This document shows, one piece after another, positions 35,379 through 45,274 of a stretch of DNA of 64,000 bases (position 1 is its first letter; the number at the start of each line of letters is the position of its first letter). Under the pieces are notes generated by a model that searched no databases, was not told the origin of the DNA, and worked only from the letters and a program-made list of their open reading frames with translations. The DNA lies in the NCBI RefSeq assembly GCF_003382275.1, contig NZ_QTJX01000001.1:1178001-1242000 (forward strand). Reading direction: 5' to 3'. The position numbers and the translations under genes are program-made. This stretch comes from Flagellimonas nanhaiensis (GTDB lineage Bacteria > Bacteroidota > Bacteroidia > Flavobacteriales > Flavobacteriaceae).

Positions 35379-35786
35379 ATGGATGCACGGTCCAAGAGTC
35401 TTCTGGACATCCGGCCAGAACTCAAACAAGCAATAGTACATGATGATATGAGTGAGGGTGAGCGTTTTCAAAATGAAACCTTACGACCTATTATCAAGTT
35501 GCAAAACCTTTTGTTACTTGAGGCTTTCAAGAATTACGCAAACAAACATAAAGGTGTTTTTTTTGAGCTTCCCCTGATAAAACGTCTTGAATATATTGAG
35601 CGCGCTATTCAGAAGGACATCAAATTTCGAAACTCCCTTAAGGGTATGGTCATTGGTCAGTTCATCGTTGAAGAATACAGAACTTATATTTTAAACAGTT
35701 CGGCACTCAACAAACGTATGATGAACATGGTCATTGAGAGATTAAAAGATCAAGTACAACTTTTGGAGAACGGTGTACTAGTCTAA
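35379..35786 (+). CDS. Conserved-looking hypothetical helical protein
   Basis: A 135-residue soluble protein, mostly helical, with the segment NETLRPIIKLQNLLLLEAFKN and a later LKGMVIGQFIVEEYRTYI. No signal, membrane segment or catalytic motif. Its stop region overlaps the convergent DUF2461 gene by 9 bases. It stands as its own transcription unit after the terminator. Function not recognised. Confidence 0.7.
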   Translation: MDARSKSLLDIRPELKQAIVHDDMSEGERFQNETLRPIIKLQNLLLLEAFKNYANKHKGVFFELPLIKRLEYIERAIQKDIKFRNSLKGMVIGQFIVEEYRTYILNSSALNKRMMNMVIERLKDQVQLLENGVLV

Positions 35787-36458
35787 AATGGACTCTCCGT
35801 TAAGATTTGTAGTCAATATATCACTCATTAGATCAAAATAGGGCCTAATGGCCTTGAATGATTGGTCTACTTCTGAAATGAAAGACTTGGAAAGCACTTC
35901 TTTGTCGGAAAATTTTCTAACAAAAATAAACTGCTTCATTTTGATCAAGTCAATATCTGGGTGATCCTTGTCAAAACCTTTCGGCGCTGTTTTCACTCCA
36001 TCTCCTTCTATATCACCCCATATCTTTTTAAATGATGGTTCGTTGATGACCTTGCGAAAATCAGAGGCATCCATTTCAAGTTCCTTACGTATTCTGAACA
36101 GGTCTTCTTTGTTGGGTTCCCAAAATCCAGTTGCCAAAAAAGATTCTCCCGGTTTAATGTGGACGTAGTACCCTCCCCTTAAATGGGCTCCCAACCTTGA
36201 AAAAGAAGCAGCCAAATGGGTCTTGTAAGGAGTTTTGTCTTTGGAAAACCGAACATCCCTATAAATCCTGAACATTTTCATTTTTTCAATTTCATCATGT
36301 TGGTTTAAATGCTCCTTGACCTCTTCAAAAAAAGATTTAAGGTCAGCTTCGTGACTCTTGAAGGTGGTCTTGTTCTCTTGAAACCAATCCTTGTTATTGT
36401 TTTTTGCCAGTTCTTTCAGAAAATCTATGGCACTTTTGGAAATTGTTGAATTGCTCAC
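35778..36458 (-). CDS. DUF2461-family protein
   Basis: A 226-residue protein of the DUF2461 (TIGR02453) type with FLKELAKNNNKDWFQENK at the start, FRIYRDVRFSKDKTPYKTH near residue 62 and GGYYVHIKPGESFLATGFW near 92. The family occurs from bacteria to fungi and has no established biochemical role. The start codon is GTG; no in-frame ATG precedes it. Confidence 0.88.
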   Translation of the reverse strand: MSNSTISKSAIDFLKELAKNNNKDWFQENKTTFKSHEADLKSFFEEVKEHLNQHDEIEKMKMFRIYRDVRFSKDKTPYKTHLAASFSRLGAHLRGGYYVHIKPGESFLATGFWEPNKEDLFRIRKELEMDASDFRKVINEPSFKKIWGDIEGDGVKTAPKGFDKDHPDIDLIKMKQFIFVRKFSDKEVLSKSFISEVDQSFKAIRPYFDLMSDILTTNLNGESILD

Positions 36459-36553
36459 GGCTCTAAGTTGATGTGTTATTTTTAAGCTAAAGTTAGCTAT
36501 TTATATGACCGTGTGGTAAGGATTTGGCTAATTTTAGACTATTATTTCTCAAT

Positions 36554-37348
36554 ATGGACAAGCAACAAATAATCGAAGAGCTGCAAAGGCACAAAAAACA
36601 ACCCTATTTAGACTATAGATTAAAAGAAGAAACTGAAAGTTTTACAAATCTTCTTTTCTATACATTGTTTGATGTAAATACTCCAGTTGCCAAAAACGTG
36701 GATGTTCTGGAGGAAAAATTCAACAAGCTGGTCAATATGGCCTGTTGGGAACTGGAGAGTCCCTGTACCAAAGTTTGGGAAAACTATTTGGCCAAATTGC
36801 CCGAAATCCTTGAAAAATTGAACTTGGATGCCGAAGCTATTCTAAGTTGTGACCCCGCTTCTTTATCTATTCAGGAAATTTATATGGCCTATCCAGGGTT
36901 TTATGCCATTGCAATATTCAGGTTGGCCCATGAACTGCATGTTCAAGGCTTTCCATTGGTTCCAAGATTGATGACGGAATATGCACATAGACAAACCGGA
37001 GTGGACATCAACCCAGGAGCGCAAATAGGTAAATCCTTTTTTATAGATCATGCTACAGGTGTGGTCATAGGAGAAACCGCAGTTATCCATGACAATGTCA
37101 AGATCTACCAAGGAGTTACCTTGGGAGCCCTTTATGTGGCCAAAAATCTTGAGAAGACCAAACGGCATCCTACGATCATGTCCAATGTCACCATCTATGC
37201 CAATGCCACTATTTTGGGAGGGGAAACCGTAATTGGTGAGAACTCGGTAATTGGTGGTAATGCCTGGATTACTGCATCCGTCCCTCCAAATTCTACTGTG
37301 TTCCACAAACCCGAGATAAAAATAAAAACTGCTCCAACCAATGTCTAA
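36554..37348 (+). CDS. cysE: Serine O-acetyltransferase (EpsC/CysE type)
   Basis: A 264-residue left-handed beta-helix acetyltransferase that makes O-acetylserine for cysteine synthesis. Signatures are [28 protein letters not shown], in which the catalytic Asp and His lie, and [14 protein letters not shown]. The N-terminal 130 residues are helical, as in EpsC. It overlaps the start of cysM by 8 bases. The ATG at 36554 is chosen over an upstream TTG. Confidence 0.93.
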   Translation: MDKQQIIEELQRHKKQPYLDYRLKEETESFTNLLFYTLFDVNTPVAKNVDVLEEKFNKLVNMACWELESPCTKVWENYLAKLPEILEKLNLDAEAILSCDPASLSIQEIYMAYPGFYAIAIFRLAHELHVQGFPLVPRLMTEYAHRQTGVDINPGAQIGKSFFIDHATGVVIGETAVIHDNVKIYQGVTLGALYVAKNLEKTKRHPTIMSNVTIYANATILGGETVIGENSVIGGNAWITASVPPNSTVFHKPEIKIKTAPTNV

Positions 37349-38225
37349 AACCATTCTAGACCTAATAGGCAATACTCCTTTGGTGGAGTCCAAAATATTG
37401 AACAAAAATCCAAACGTACAACTCCTCTTTAAGCTTGAAGGTCAAAACCCTGGAGGTAGTGTTAAGGACAGACCGGCCCTGAATATGATCAAAAGTGGTC
37501 TGGAGCGAGGAGATATTTCCAAGCAATCCAAGTTAATTGAAGCCACCAGCGGTAACACCGGCATTGCTTTAGCAATGATTGCTGGTATTTATGGATTGGA
37601 TATAGAATTGGTTATGCCCGAAAACTCCACCAAGGAACGGGTACTGACTATGAGGGCTTATGGTGCCAAAGTCACATTGACTTCTTCCGATGTTGGAATT
37701 GAGGGCGCCCGGGACTACGCCGAAGCAAAGGTGAAGAATGAAGGTTATCAGATGATCAACCAATTTGCCAATGACGACAACTGGAAGGCCCACTACAAAA
37801 CTACCGGACCAGAAATTTGGCAAGACACTCAAGGCAAAATCACCCATTTTGTTTCCAGTATGGGAACCACGGGAACTATTATGGGAACCTCTACTTTTTT
37901 GAAGGAACAAAATTTCGATGTCCAAATTGTTGGGGTACAGCCCACGGACAATTCAAGAATACCGGGAATCCGAAAATGGCCAGAAGCCTATTTGCCCAAA
38001 ATTTTTAATCCAAAAAAAGTGGATACCGTTATGGAAGTGAGTCAACAAGAGGCTGAGATTATGGCAAGACGATTGGCCAAGGAGGAAGGTATTTTTGCCG
38101 GTGTAAGTAGCGGCGGTGCGGCAGCAATGGCATTAAAATTGGCCGAATCCCTTGATAGCGGTATCATTGTTTCCATTGTTTGTGACCGAGGAGATCGTTA
38201 TTTGTCCTCCGATTTGTTCGACTAG
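37341..38225 (+). CDS. cysM: Cysteine synthase (CysM type)
   Basis: A 294-residue PLP enzyme that converts O-acetylserine and sulfide (or thiosulfate) to cysteine. The PLP lysine lies in [13 protein letters not shown], the substrate loop is [14 protein letters not shown], and the phosphate-binding loop is [12 protein letters not shown]. The two-gene cysE-cysM operon supplies cysteine. Sulfur donor preference cannot be read from sequence. Confidence 0.94.
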   Translation: MSKTILDLIGNTPLVESKILNKNPNVQLLFKLEGQNPGGSVKDRPALNMIKSGLERGDISKQSKLIEATSGNTGIALAMIAGIYGLDIELVMPENSTKERVLTMRAYGAKVTLTSSDVGIEGARDYAEAKVKNEGYQMINQFANDDNWKAHYKTTGPEIWQDTQGKITHFVSSMGTTGTIMGTSTFLKEQNFDVQIVGVQPTDNSRIPGIRKWPEAYLPKIFNPKKVDTVMEVSQQEAEIMARRLAKEEGIFAGVSSGGAAAMALKLAESLDSGIIVSIVCDRGDRYLSSDLFD

Positions 38226-38226
38226 A

Positions 38227-39024
38227 TCAATCTAGGACAATCTTCAGCTTATCCCAATATTCATCAAACTCACTGAGATTGTTGTGGGCCCCATTTTCAA
38301 TGGTGAACATTCTTTTATTACTATGGGGAATGGCTTCAAATAATTTTCTTCCAGATTCATAGGAGACCACCTCGTCTTCCGTACCATGGAAAATATAAAT
38401 TGGCACTTCAACATCCTGAACATGCTCAAATGAAGGAATTTTATACTTTAAAAAATGCTTTGTGGGCAAATACGGAAAACGTTCGCTGGCCACATCCATC
38501 AAACTATAGAACGGGGTTTCCAATACCAACATTTTTGGACTTGAGGTCGAAGCCAAATTTGTTGCGATTCCTGTACCTAGGGAGCGGCCATAAATAATTA
38601 ATTCACTTTCGTCATAGTTTTTAAGTGCATGCTCATAGAACAATTTTGCGTCATCATAAAGTACTTTTTCACTGATTTTCCCTGTGCTTTTGCCATAGGT
38701 GCGATAGTCCATCACCAGAACATCATAATTGAAGTCCGTAAAACGGGACACAATTTCACCCCATCGTGAAAGATCTCCAGCATTGCCATGAAAATATAAG
38801 ATTAACCCTTTAGGGTTATCTGCATAAAAGTGAAGCGCATTTAACCGTGCCCCATCAGAAGTTTCAAGGAACAGTTCTTCAAACTCAACGTTGAAAGTAT
38901 AAGCATAATCTTGGGGTAGTTTTGTGGGCAAAAAAATTAGTCGTTCCTGTAATAAATAGAGCATAGTAGTGATAAGGGCTAAAAGAATTAGGCCATAAAG
39001 GACCAAACGTTTAAGCTTTTGCAT
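38227..39024 (-). CDS. Membrane-anchored alpha/beta hydrolase
   Basis: A 265-residue hydrolase with an N-terminal membrane anchor (LILLALITTMLYLL) and the ABHD13/BEM46-like arrangement: oxyanion region LYFHGNAGDLSRWG, nucleophile elbow IYGRSLGTG and a late acidic/His pair in FHGTEDEVV and ENGAHNNL. The substrate is unknown. It begins within the 3' end of a paralogous gene (14-base overlap). ATG at 39024 is preferred over a GTG two codons upstream. Confidence 0.82.
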   Translation of the reverse strand: MQKLKRLVLYGLILLALITTMLYLLQERLIFLPTKLPQDYAYTFNVEFEELFLETSDGARLNALHFYADNPKGLILYFHGNAGDLSRWGEIVSRFTDFNYDVLVMDYRTYGKSTGKISEKVLYDDAKLFYEHALKNYDESELIIYGRSLGTGIATNLASTSSPKMLVLETPFYSLMDVASERFPYLPTKHFLKYKIPSFEHVQDVEVPIYIFHGTEDEVVSYESGRKLFEAIPHSNKRMFTIENGAHNNLSEFDEYWDKLKIVLD

Positions 39025-39886
39025 TGGCACGTTTTGAGGAATGTTTCACATTGATACTTGAACCTTCTAAATTTACTTTTTTAGGTCTACTTGTAACAAT
39101 TTCCTCCAGCATTTTATGGTACGATTCAAAATTGTTCAGATTCTTATGCCCCCCTCCTATTACCGTATAAAGTTTGGTGAGTTCAGGTTTTATCTTGGAA
39201 AGTTTCACACTGGTTTTATAAGGAATCAGCCGATCATCCGTGCCATGAATGATATGTATGGGGCAATTGACATACTTTAACCATTTGTATGTGGGCATGG
39301 GAAATTTAATGAGTAATGACAAAGGCATGAAAGGGATGTATTTCTTTGCAACTTTGCTCAAACTATAATAGGGAGCATCTAAAATAAGCATCCTGGGATT
39401 GTTCATGGACGCAAGTTTGGCCGCAAAGCCAGACCCCATGGAACGCCCATACAGAATAATGTACTTTTCGGAAACCTTTTCCCTTATTTTGTTGTAGACC
39501 ACCTGCATGTCTCGCTTAATAGCTTTTTGAGATCTTCTTCCTGTGCTTTTTCCAAAACCTCTATAATCTACCATGATCACATCATAACCATGTCTGGTAA
39601 AATCAACCGCAAACTTCCCCCAACCTTTTATGCTTTTGGAGTTACCCTTTAGATAAAAAACCACCCCTTTGGGGTTTTGGGACTTAAACCGAAGCCCATT
39701 GATCGTAGCTCCATCACGGGTTTCAAAATTATGTTCTTCTATTTCCTGATTGTTATAAAAAAATTCAAAATCCTTAGGGAGTTTTTCTGGTTTGAACAGA
39801 AAATAATCCTGAAGGAAATAAAGCAAAACGCTGATTAGTAGGTAAACCCCCAGCACAACCACTAAAATGAAGAGCCAGTATTGCAT
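39011..39886 (-). CDS. Membrane-anchored alpha/beta hydrolase, paralogue of its neighbour
   Basis: A 291-residue hydrolase of the same type, with anchor LVVVLGVYLLISVLLY, motif YGRSMGSG and HGTDDRLIP. It shares overall order and phrasing with the next gene (YSLSKVA against YSLMDVA, and similar lid regions), so the two arose by tandem duplication. Only this copy has a basic C-terminal tail (PKKVNLEGSSINVKHSSKRA). Confidence 0.82.
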   Translation of the reverse strand: MQYWLFILVVVLGVYLLISVLLYFLQDYFLFKPEKLPKDFEFFYNNQEIEEHNFETRDGATINGLRFKSQNPKGVVFYLKGNSKSIKGWGKFAVDFTRHGYDVIMVDYRGFGKSTGRRSQKAIKRDMQVVYNKIREKVSEKYIILYGRSMGSGFAAKLASMNNPRMLILDAPYYSLSKVAKKYIPFMPLSLLIKFPMPTYKWLKYVNCPIHIIHGTDDRLIPYKTSVKLSKIKPELTKLYTVIGGGHKNLNNFESYHKMLEEIVTSRPKKVNLEGSSINVKHSSKRANAKA

Positions 39887-40024
39887 ACATTGGTCATTTC
39901 ACCCAAAATACAAAAATTCCAAATACCCATGGTTATGATCTTATAAATCAAATATTTGGATCGATATTGTAACAGATTCTGCAACTTGTTGTCTTATGAC
40001 TATAATCATCAATCAAAAAACGTC

Positions 40025-41245
40025 ATGACCACCGTAACCACATCCGAATCCAAAAGTAGAATTGAGATTATTGATGCATTAAGGGGTTTTTCCCTTGCAG
40101 GTATAGTTATTGTACATATGGTTGAAAACTACATTGGAGCCCCTACTCCAGAAGTTTTCAATAATGCCGTCCATCAAGGTATTCCCGATTATATTGTGGA
40201 TGGGTTTATTGGCTTTTTGCTTCGAGGTAAGTTTTTTGCACTCTTTTCATTTCTTTTTGGCCTAAGTTTTTTCATTCAGATGGATAATGCTGCCCAGAAA
40301 AACGAATATTTTGGAGGCCGTTTTCTATGGAGATTGATATTGCTATTTGCAATAGGTTATGTACACAGTTTGTTCTATGCCGGAGATATTCTCACCATTT
40401 ATGCTATGTTGGGAGTGCTCCTCATACCTTTTTATAAAATAGAAAGTAAATGGGTATTGGGTTGTGCAGCGCTACTATTTCTTGGTTTGGGAAGGTACAT
40501 TGTATTCTATTTTACCCAAGGCGACAACATGTTTGGCAATTTGAACCCGATGGGCAACGATCCAAATGTTCTGAAATATTATACTGTTCTAAAAGAGGGT
40601 TCTTTCACCGATGTACTCTCTACTAACGGTTACTATAGCCATCTAAACAAATTGGATTTTCAGTATGGTGTTTTTGGTAGGGGCTATCTAACTTTTGGTT
40701 TCTTTCTTCTTGGGCTGTATGTTGGTAGAACAGGATTCTTCAAAAAATATAAAGAGAGCAAAAAGTTGGTGAAACGGACTTGGATTTGGTCATTGGTAGT
40801 CTTTCTGGTTTCCGGAGCACTTATGGCCGTTATTTTTGGAAGCATGGGAGAAAATGTTTCATTTGATAATTGGCAAGCTATGCTAGGACTTACGGCTTTT
40901 GACCTTAACAATGTGGCCATGACCTTCATCTTACTAAGTGTATTTGTAATTCTTTATAAAAGAATGAAACCCCAGAAGTGGCTTTCCAAATTTGCCCCAT
41001 ATGGCAGAATGGCCCTCACCAACTACGTTTTTCAAAGTATTGTTGGGACATTCCTCTTATTTGGCTGGGGATTGGGTCTTATCGGAGAACTAAGGAATAT
41101 CTACACCTTTGGACTTGCAATCCTTGTGGTCATTGTACAAATGGTATTGAGCAAGTGGTGGTTAAAAAAATTCCAATATGGCCCCCTAGAATGGTTGTGG
41201 CGCAGTGCAACCTTCTTCAAGACTTTCCCTATGAGAAAGAGGTAA
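40025..41245 (+). CDS. DUF418-family integral membrane protein
   Basis: A 406-residue polytopic membrane protein with the opening IEIIDALRGFSLAGIVIVHM, about nine to ten helices, and the C-terminal DUF418 domain (GRMALTNYVFQSIVGTFLLF). The family is related to acyltransferase-3-type membrane proteins, but no reaction is proven. ATG at 40025 fits family N-termini; 23 upstream in-frame codons are discarded. Confidence 0.85.
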   Translation: MTTVTTSESKSRIEIIDALRGFSLAGIVIVHMVENYIGAPTPEVFNNAVHQGIPDYIVDGFIGFLLRGKFFALFSFLFGLSFFIQMDNAAQKNEYFGGRFLWRLILLFAIGYVHSLFYAGDILTIYAMLGVLLIPFYKIESKWVLGCAALLFLGLGRYIVFYFTQGDNMFGNLNPMGNDPNVLKYYTVLKEGSFTDVLSTNGYYSHLNKLDFQYGVFGRGYLTFGFFLLGLYVGRTGFFKKYKESKKLVKRTWIWSLVVFLVSGALMAVIFGSMGENVSFDNWQAMLGLTAFDLNNVAMTFILLSVFVILYKRMKPQKWLSKFAPYGRMALTNYVFQSIVGTFLLFGWGLGLIGELRNIYTFGLAILVVIVQMVLSKWWLKKFQYGPLEWLWRSATFFKTFPMRKR

Positions 41246-41378
41246 ATACGAACCAGCAGGAATTCAATTTTCTGCTTATCCAACATAGTTGCTGTTTTAT
41301 CGAATAGTTAAATATTGTGTAAGAAAAAGTTACTTTATTTGCTGTAATATGAGTACATCCCAAATCAAACAGTAACGT

Positions 41379-41861
41379 ATGAACCTACTTTCCAAAATAC
41401 TTCCCTGGAAAACAAATGGCATCATTATCCTGATAACCCTTTTGGCATTGGTGGTATTGAACTTCTATGGAATCTACACCAATAAATTCTATTTCTTTAA
41501 GCCAGATAACTACATTTTTCCGCTACTAAGTATTATTCATTTTGTGTATCTCTATGTGGTTTGGTTCAAGATTACAGAGCACGAACCGCCCGACCCAAAA
41601 ATGAGAAATCTAGAATATGCTATGTACGCCGTGGTAGTGGTCTATCTTTACAAAATTTACGATAGTTTTCTGGTAATCAGCTCATTTTCAGAATATGAGG
41701 AACATGTTATCCCAGCCTCATTTATACCTGTCGCCACTTTAACCATTGTGCTTTATTGCTTACTGGCCTTGCTTACCTTATTTTCATTTTGGCAAAGAAA
41801 GCGATATGTAGGGGTTTATAATTTTGAAAATTATAACGACAACCTGAATATTTGGCAATAA
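41379..41861 (+). CDS. Small polytopic membrane protein, unknown
   Basis: A 160-residue protein with four predicted membrane helices (around IIILITLLALVVLNFYG, PLLSIIHFVYLYVV, YAMYAVVVVYLYKIY and TLTIVLYCLLALLTLFSF). The loop between the second and third helix is short and acidic. No motif is recognised. It converges with the AAA+ gene, leaving 9 bases between stops. Confidence 0.7.
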   Translation: MNLLSKILPWKTNGIIILITLLALVVLNFYGIYTNKFYFFKPDNYIFPLLSIIHFVYLYVVWFKITEHEPPDPKMRNLEYAMYAVVVVYLYKIYDSFLVISSFSEYEEHVIPASFIPVATLTIVLYCLLALLTLFSFWQRKRYVGVYNFENYNDNLNIWQ

Positions 41862-41870
41862 TCATTACGG

Positions 41871-43340
41871 TTATAGCCCACTGATATAACTACCATAGAG
41901 GTCTTTGAATTGAAATCCCTGTACAAAGCGCTGTTTGCTTAGTTTTTTATGGGCTACCAATCCCCAAAGAAGCAATTCTTTCAAGAAATAGGAATCTTCC
42001 TCGGTAAGTTCTGGTTGATGCTGGTCCAATAAATCTTTTAGCGGGCGAATTGAATCCAATTTTGATTTGTATTCCGCATCGGTATCTTCATCGAGAAGTT
42101 CAAATCCTTCACCGTTGAAAAACCAACTGATCAAATCATCGTAGGCCGTTTCAGCATCTTTGCGCTGTAATTTGTCAATCTTAGGAAAATAGTTAGGAAA
42201 CATAGATTTGATAGCATCTTCAACAAGTGTTTGTGCCACAAAACCGGCTCCCTCCTGCTCTCCCTCATATACCAGCTCTATTTTCCCAGTGATTGAGGGA
42301 ATAACTCCCATAAAATCACTTAAACGTAATGTAGTTTTGGTATCACCTGCCAGCATGGCCCTTCTCTCTGCGGTACTGAGCAAATTTTCAAAGGCTGTGA
42401 TACTCATCCGAGCACTTACTCCACTTTTTGCATCCACATATTCGCTGTTTCGAGCTTCAAAACTGATTTGCTCCAACAAATCCATGGCAACATCGGGCAC
42501 ATAAACAGAATCCGATTGTCTTTGGTCCAATTGGGCCTCTTGTTGGGTTATTCTCTTGGCAATTTCAATACTTTCCGGATAGTGGGTGAGAATCTGTGAG
42601 CCAATCCTATCCTTGAGTGGGGTTACAATGCTCCCCCGATTGGTGTAATCTTCCGGATTGGCAGTGAATACAAACTGAAGGTCCAATGGTAATCTCAATT
42701 TAAACCCACGGATTTGAATATCCCCTTCCTGAAGAATATTGAAAAGTGCAACTTGAATCCTTGCTTGAAGGTCAGGAAGCTCATTGATTACAAAAATGCA
42801 ACGATTAGCACGAGGAATCATTCCAAAATGAATGACACGATCATCCGCATAGGAAAGTTTTAAATTGGCCGCCTTTATAGGGTCGACATCACCAATTAAG
42901 TCTGCTACGGTTACATCGGGTGTGGCCAGTTTTTCATAAAACCGTTCATCTCTATGAATCCAACTAATTGGGGTTTTATCTCCCTTTTCCTTTATCAATT
43001 CTGTAGCAAACCTGGAGATGGGATTTAGTGGGTCGTCATGGACTTCAGAACCTTCAATAATAGGCATCCACTCATCCAACAGTTGCACCATCAATCTTGC
43101 CAATCGAGTTTTGGCCTGTCCGCGCAATCCCAATAGATTAATGTTATGTCGGGATAATATGGCTCTTTCAAGCTCTGGGATGACCGAGTTTTCATAACCC
43201 CAAACCCCATGAAATGTTTCTTCTCCGCTTGCAATCTTTCCCAATAGATTTTCGCGTAACTCATCCTTTATACTTTTGCTCTGGTATCCAGCTGCCTTTA
43301 AATCTCCAAGGGTCTTTATTTTGTTATGATTCAATTTCAT
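41871..43340 (-). CDS. AAA+ ATPase of the magnesium-chelatase/MoxR type
   Basis: A 489-residue AAA+ ATPase resembling ChlI/BchI. Walker A is LGLRGQAKTR near residue 72. The Walker B equivalent reads CIFVINEL, with Asn in place of the usual first Asp. FTANPEDYTNRGSIVTPLKDR provides sensor and arginine-finger regions. The VWA-protein gene lies 11 bases upstream on the same strand, so the two form a chelatase-like ATPase/VWA pair. No tetrapyrrole genes are nearby, so magnesium chelation is unlikely; a chaperone or metal-insertion role is inferred. Confidence 0.85.
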   Translation of the reverse strand: MKLNHNKIKTLGDLKAAGYQSKSIKDELRENLLGKIASGEETFHGVWGYENSVIPELERAILSRHNINLLGLRGQAKTRLARLMVQLLDEWMPIIEGSEVHDDPLNPISRFATELIKEKGDKTPISWIHRDERFYEKLATPDVTVADLIGDVDPIKAANLKLSYADDRVIHFGMIPRANRCIFVINELPDLQARIQVALFNILQEGDIQIRGFKLRLPLDLQFVFTANPEDYTNRGSIVTPLKDRIGSQILTHYPESIEIAKRITQQEAQLDQRQSDSVYVPDVAMDLLEQISFEARNSEYVDAKSGVSARMSITAFENLLSTAERRAMLAGDTKTTLRLSDFMGVIPSITGKIELVYEGEQEGAGFVAQTLVEDAIKSMFPNYFPKIDKLQRKDAETAYDDLISWFFNGEGFELLDEDTDAEYKSKLDSIRPLKDLLDQHQPELTEEDSYFLKELLLWGLVAHKKLSKQRFVQGFQFKDLYGSYISGL

Positions 43341-43351
43341 GCCTATATATG

Positions 43352-44524
43352 CTATCCTTTGATTCGTTTTTTTCTGTTCTGCTCGTAGTCTTCAAAAATC
43401 ATTTCGCCCAATCCCTTTAAACCAGTATACAGCGCTTTTCCTTTGTTGGCTTGGGTAAATTCCCTCACAAATTGCATCAGATATGGATCTTCCGCAATCA
43501 TGAAAGTGGTAATGGGGATATGTAGTTTTCTAGCCTGTTGTGCCATAGCATAACATTTCTCCACAATATAATCATCCAACCCCACACTGTTTTTATAGTA
43601 CTCTCCATTGGGAAGCCTTAAACAGGAAGGTTTACCATCGGTAATCATAAAAATCTGCTTGTTGGTATTCCGTTTTCTCCGAAGCATGTCCATAGCCAGT
43701 TGCAACCCTGCGACCGTATTGGTATGGTAGGGTCCTACCTTTAGGTAGGGCAAATCTTTTATTGGAATGGGCCAGGCATCATTGCCAAAGACCAAAATAT
43801 CCAGCGTGTCCTTAGGGTATCGGGTGGTGATCAGTTCGGCCAAGGCCATAGCGACTTTTTTTGCGGGCGTAATTCGGTCCTCGCCATATAGAATCATGCT
43901 ATGGCTGATGTCAATCATGAGCACGGTGCTCATTTGGGCCTTGTGCTGGGTATCTTCAACCACCAAATCATCTTCATTCAATGAAAATCCATCCAAACCA
44001 TGATTGATCTGAGCATTTTTGAGGCTTTCCGTCATGGAAATATGCTCCAGAGCGTCTCCAAACCGATACTCCCTGAATTCCCCGGTATGTTCATCTCCTC
44101 TACCGGATTTTCCGGTCCTGTGGTTCCCGGAACCGCTTCTTTTTATTTTTCCGAAGATTTGATCTAGAGCCCGTTGGCGTAACATCCTCTCCAGTTTGAC
44201 TGTCATGGAAAGTGTTCCGTTACCACTGCCATCCTCATCGCCATCTCCTTCTTCGCCCTCGCCAAGCTCCCCATCGTCCATATCAAATTCCTCTCGAATG
44301 AAGCCTTTTGCCTTTAAATCTTCAATAAAATCGTCAATGGTATAATCCTCGTCGGTAAGCTCATATTCCTTGTCCAACTCGCGAAGCCAATCCAAGGCTT
44401 CCTCCACATCTCCGGAAGTATGCGTAATAAGTTCTTGAAAAATCTCAAAGAGCTTTTCAAATGGAGTTTGGTCAGGAGCTTCGTAGGTAGTAAACCGAAA
44501 CCCTTTTCTTGTGTTCATAGCCAT
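43352..44524 (-). CDS. VWA-domain protein, partner of the AAA+ ATPase
   Basis: A 390-residue soluble protein. An acidic linker of Asp/Glu/Gly lies near residues 80-100; the C-terminal 200 residues are a VWA domain with MIDAS DISHSMIL near 205 and ITDGKPSC near 300. The arrangement (acidic linker then VWA) matches ChlD/CoxE-type partners of MoxR ATPases. It ends 11 bases before the ATPase gene and would be made first. Start is ATG 44524 or 44518. Confidence 0.85.
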   Translation of the reverse strand: MAMNTRKGFRFTTYEAPDQTPFEKLFEIFQELITHTSGDVEEALDWLRELDKEYELTDEDYTIDDFIEDLKAKGFIREEFDMDDGELGEGEEGDGDEDGSGNGTLSMTVKLERMLRQRALDQIFGKIKRSGSGNHRTGKSGRGDEHTGEFREYRFGDALEHISMTESLKNAQINHGLDGFSLNEDDLVVEDTQHKAQMSTVLMIDISHSMILYGEDRITPAKKVAMALAELITTRYPKDTLDILVFGNDAWPIPIKDLPYLKVGPYHTNTVAGLQLAMDMLRRKRNTNKQIFMITDGKPSCLRLPNGEYYKNSVGLDDYIVEKCYAMAQQARKLHIPITTFMIAEDPYLMQFVREFTQANKGKALYTGLKGLGEMIFEDYEQNRKKRIKG

Positions 44525-44598
44525 TACATAAAATTAAGGTATTTCCCTGTAAAGGCTTGGTATTTAAAATAAACTTAACGCTCTTGTTTAAGCTTGCG

Positions 44599-45198
44599 CT
44601 ACTTATGTCTTTTTTGAAGTGTTTGTACAATATCCTCTAATTTGAATCCCTTGGCCTGCAACAAAATCAAATAATGAAACAATAGATCGGCACTTTCGTT
44701 CAAAAAAAGCTCATCATCATTGTCCTTTGCCTCTATCACGGTTTCCACGGCCTCCTCTCCTACTTTTTGGGCAATTTTATTGATGCCTTTTCTAAACAGA
44801 GAAGCCACGTAGCTGTTTTGGTTCTCCTTATCATTTTTTCTTGAAGTTATGACTTCTTCCAATTGGGATAGAAAACCATATTCTTGTTTATTGGCTTCTC
44901 CCCAACAAGTATCGGTCCCTTTATGACAAGTAGGTCCGATAGGTTTAACAAAAATCAACAGTGTATCACTATCGCAATCATTTTTTATACCAACCAATTC
45001 CAAAAAGTTGCCGCTTTCCTCTCCTTTCGTCCATAGACGGTTCTTGGTCCTACTAAAAAAAGTTACTCTTTTGGTCTGTTGGGTTGCCTCAAGTGCCTCC
45101 TGATTCATATAGCCCAACATTAAAACGTTTTTGGTCTTCGCATCCTGAATGATTGCTGGAACAAGTCCATCTACATTTTTTGAAAAATCTACTTCCAT
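44599..45198 (-). CDS. hisIE: Bifunctional phosphoribosyl-AMP cyclohydrolase / phosphoribosyl-ATP diphosphatase
   Basis: A 199-residue fusion carrying steps 2 and 3 of histidine synthesis. The HisI part has VLMLGYMNQEAL near residue 25 and the zinc-binding CDSDTLL and CHKGTDTCW; the HisE part has KVGEEAVETVIEAK near 141 and SADLLFHYLILL. It is the last gene of the his operon and is separated from hisF by a palindromic repeat. Confidence 0.96.
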   Translation of the reverse strand: MEVDFSKNVDGLVPAIIQDAKTKNVLMLGYMNQEALEATQQTKRVTFFSRTKNRLWTKGEESGNFLELVGIKNDCDSDTLLIFVKPIGPTCHKGTDTCWGEANKQEYGFLSQLEEVITSRKNDKENQNSYVASLFRKGINKIAQKVGEEAVETVIEAKDNDDELFLNESADLLFHYLILLQAKGFKLEDIVQTLQKRHK

Positions 45199-45212
45199 GT
45201 CTGAAATCTTGG

Positions 45213-45266
45213 GTCACCTTGAGCGGAGTCGAAAGGTCATGATTTCTCGACTGCGCTCGAAATGAC
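45213..45266. repeat. Palindromic intergenic repeat, GAGCGCAGTCGA subfamily, between hisF and hisIE
   Basis: An imperfect inverted repeat. The left arm starts GTCACCTTGAGCGGAGTCGA; the right arm is TCTCGACTGCGCTCGAAATG followed by AC. The arms pair over about 22 bases with a few mismatches. It starts 9 bases past the hisF stop and could form a hairpin in the polycistronic mRNA. It resembles a second copy at 48735-48798. Confidence 0.8.
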
Positions 45267-45274
45267 AAATTTGT

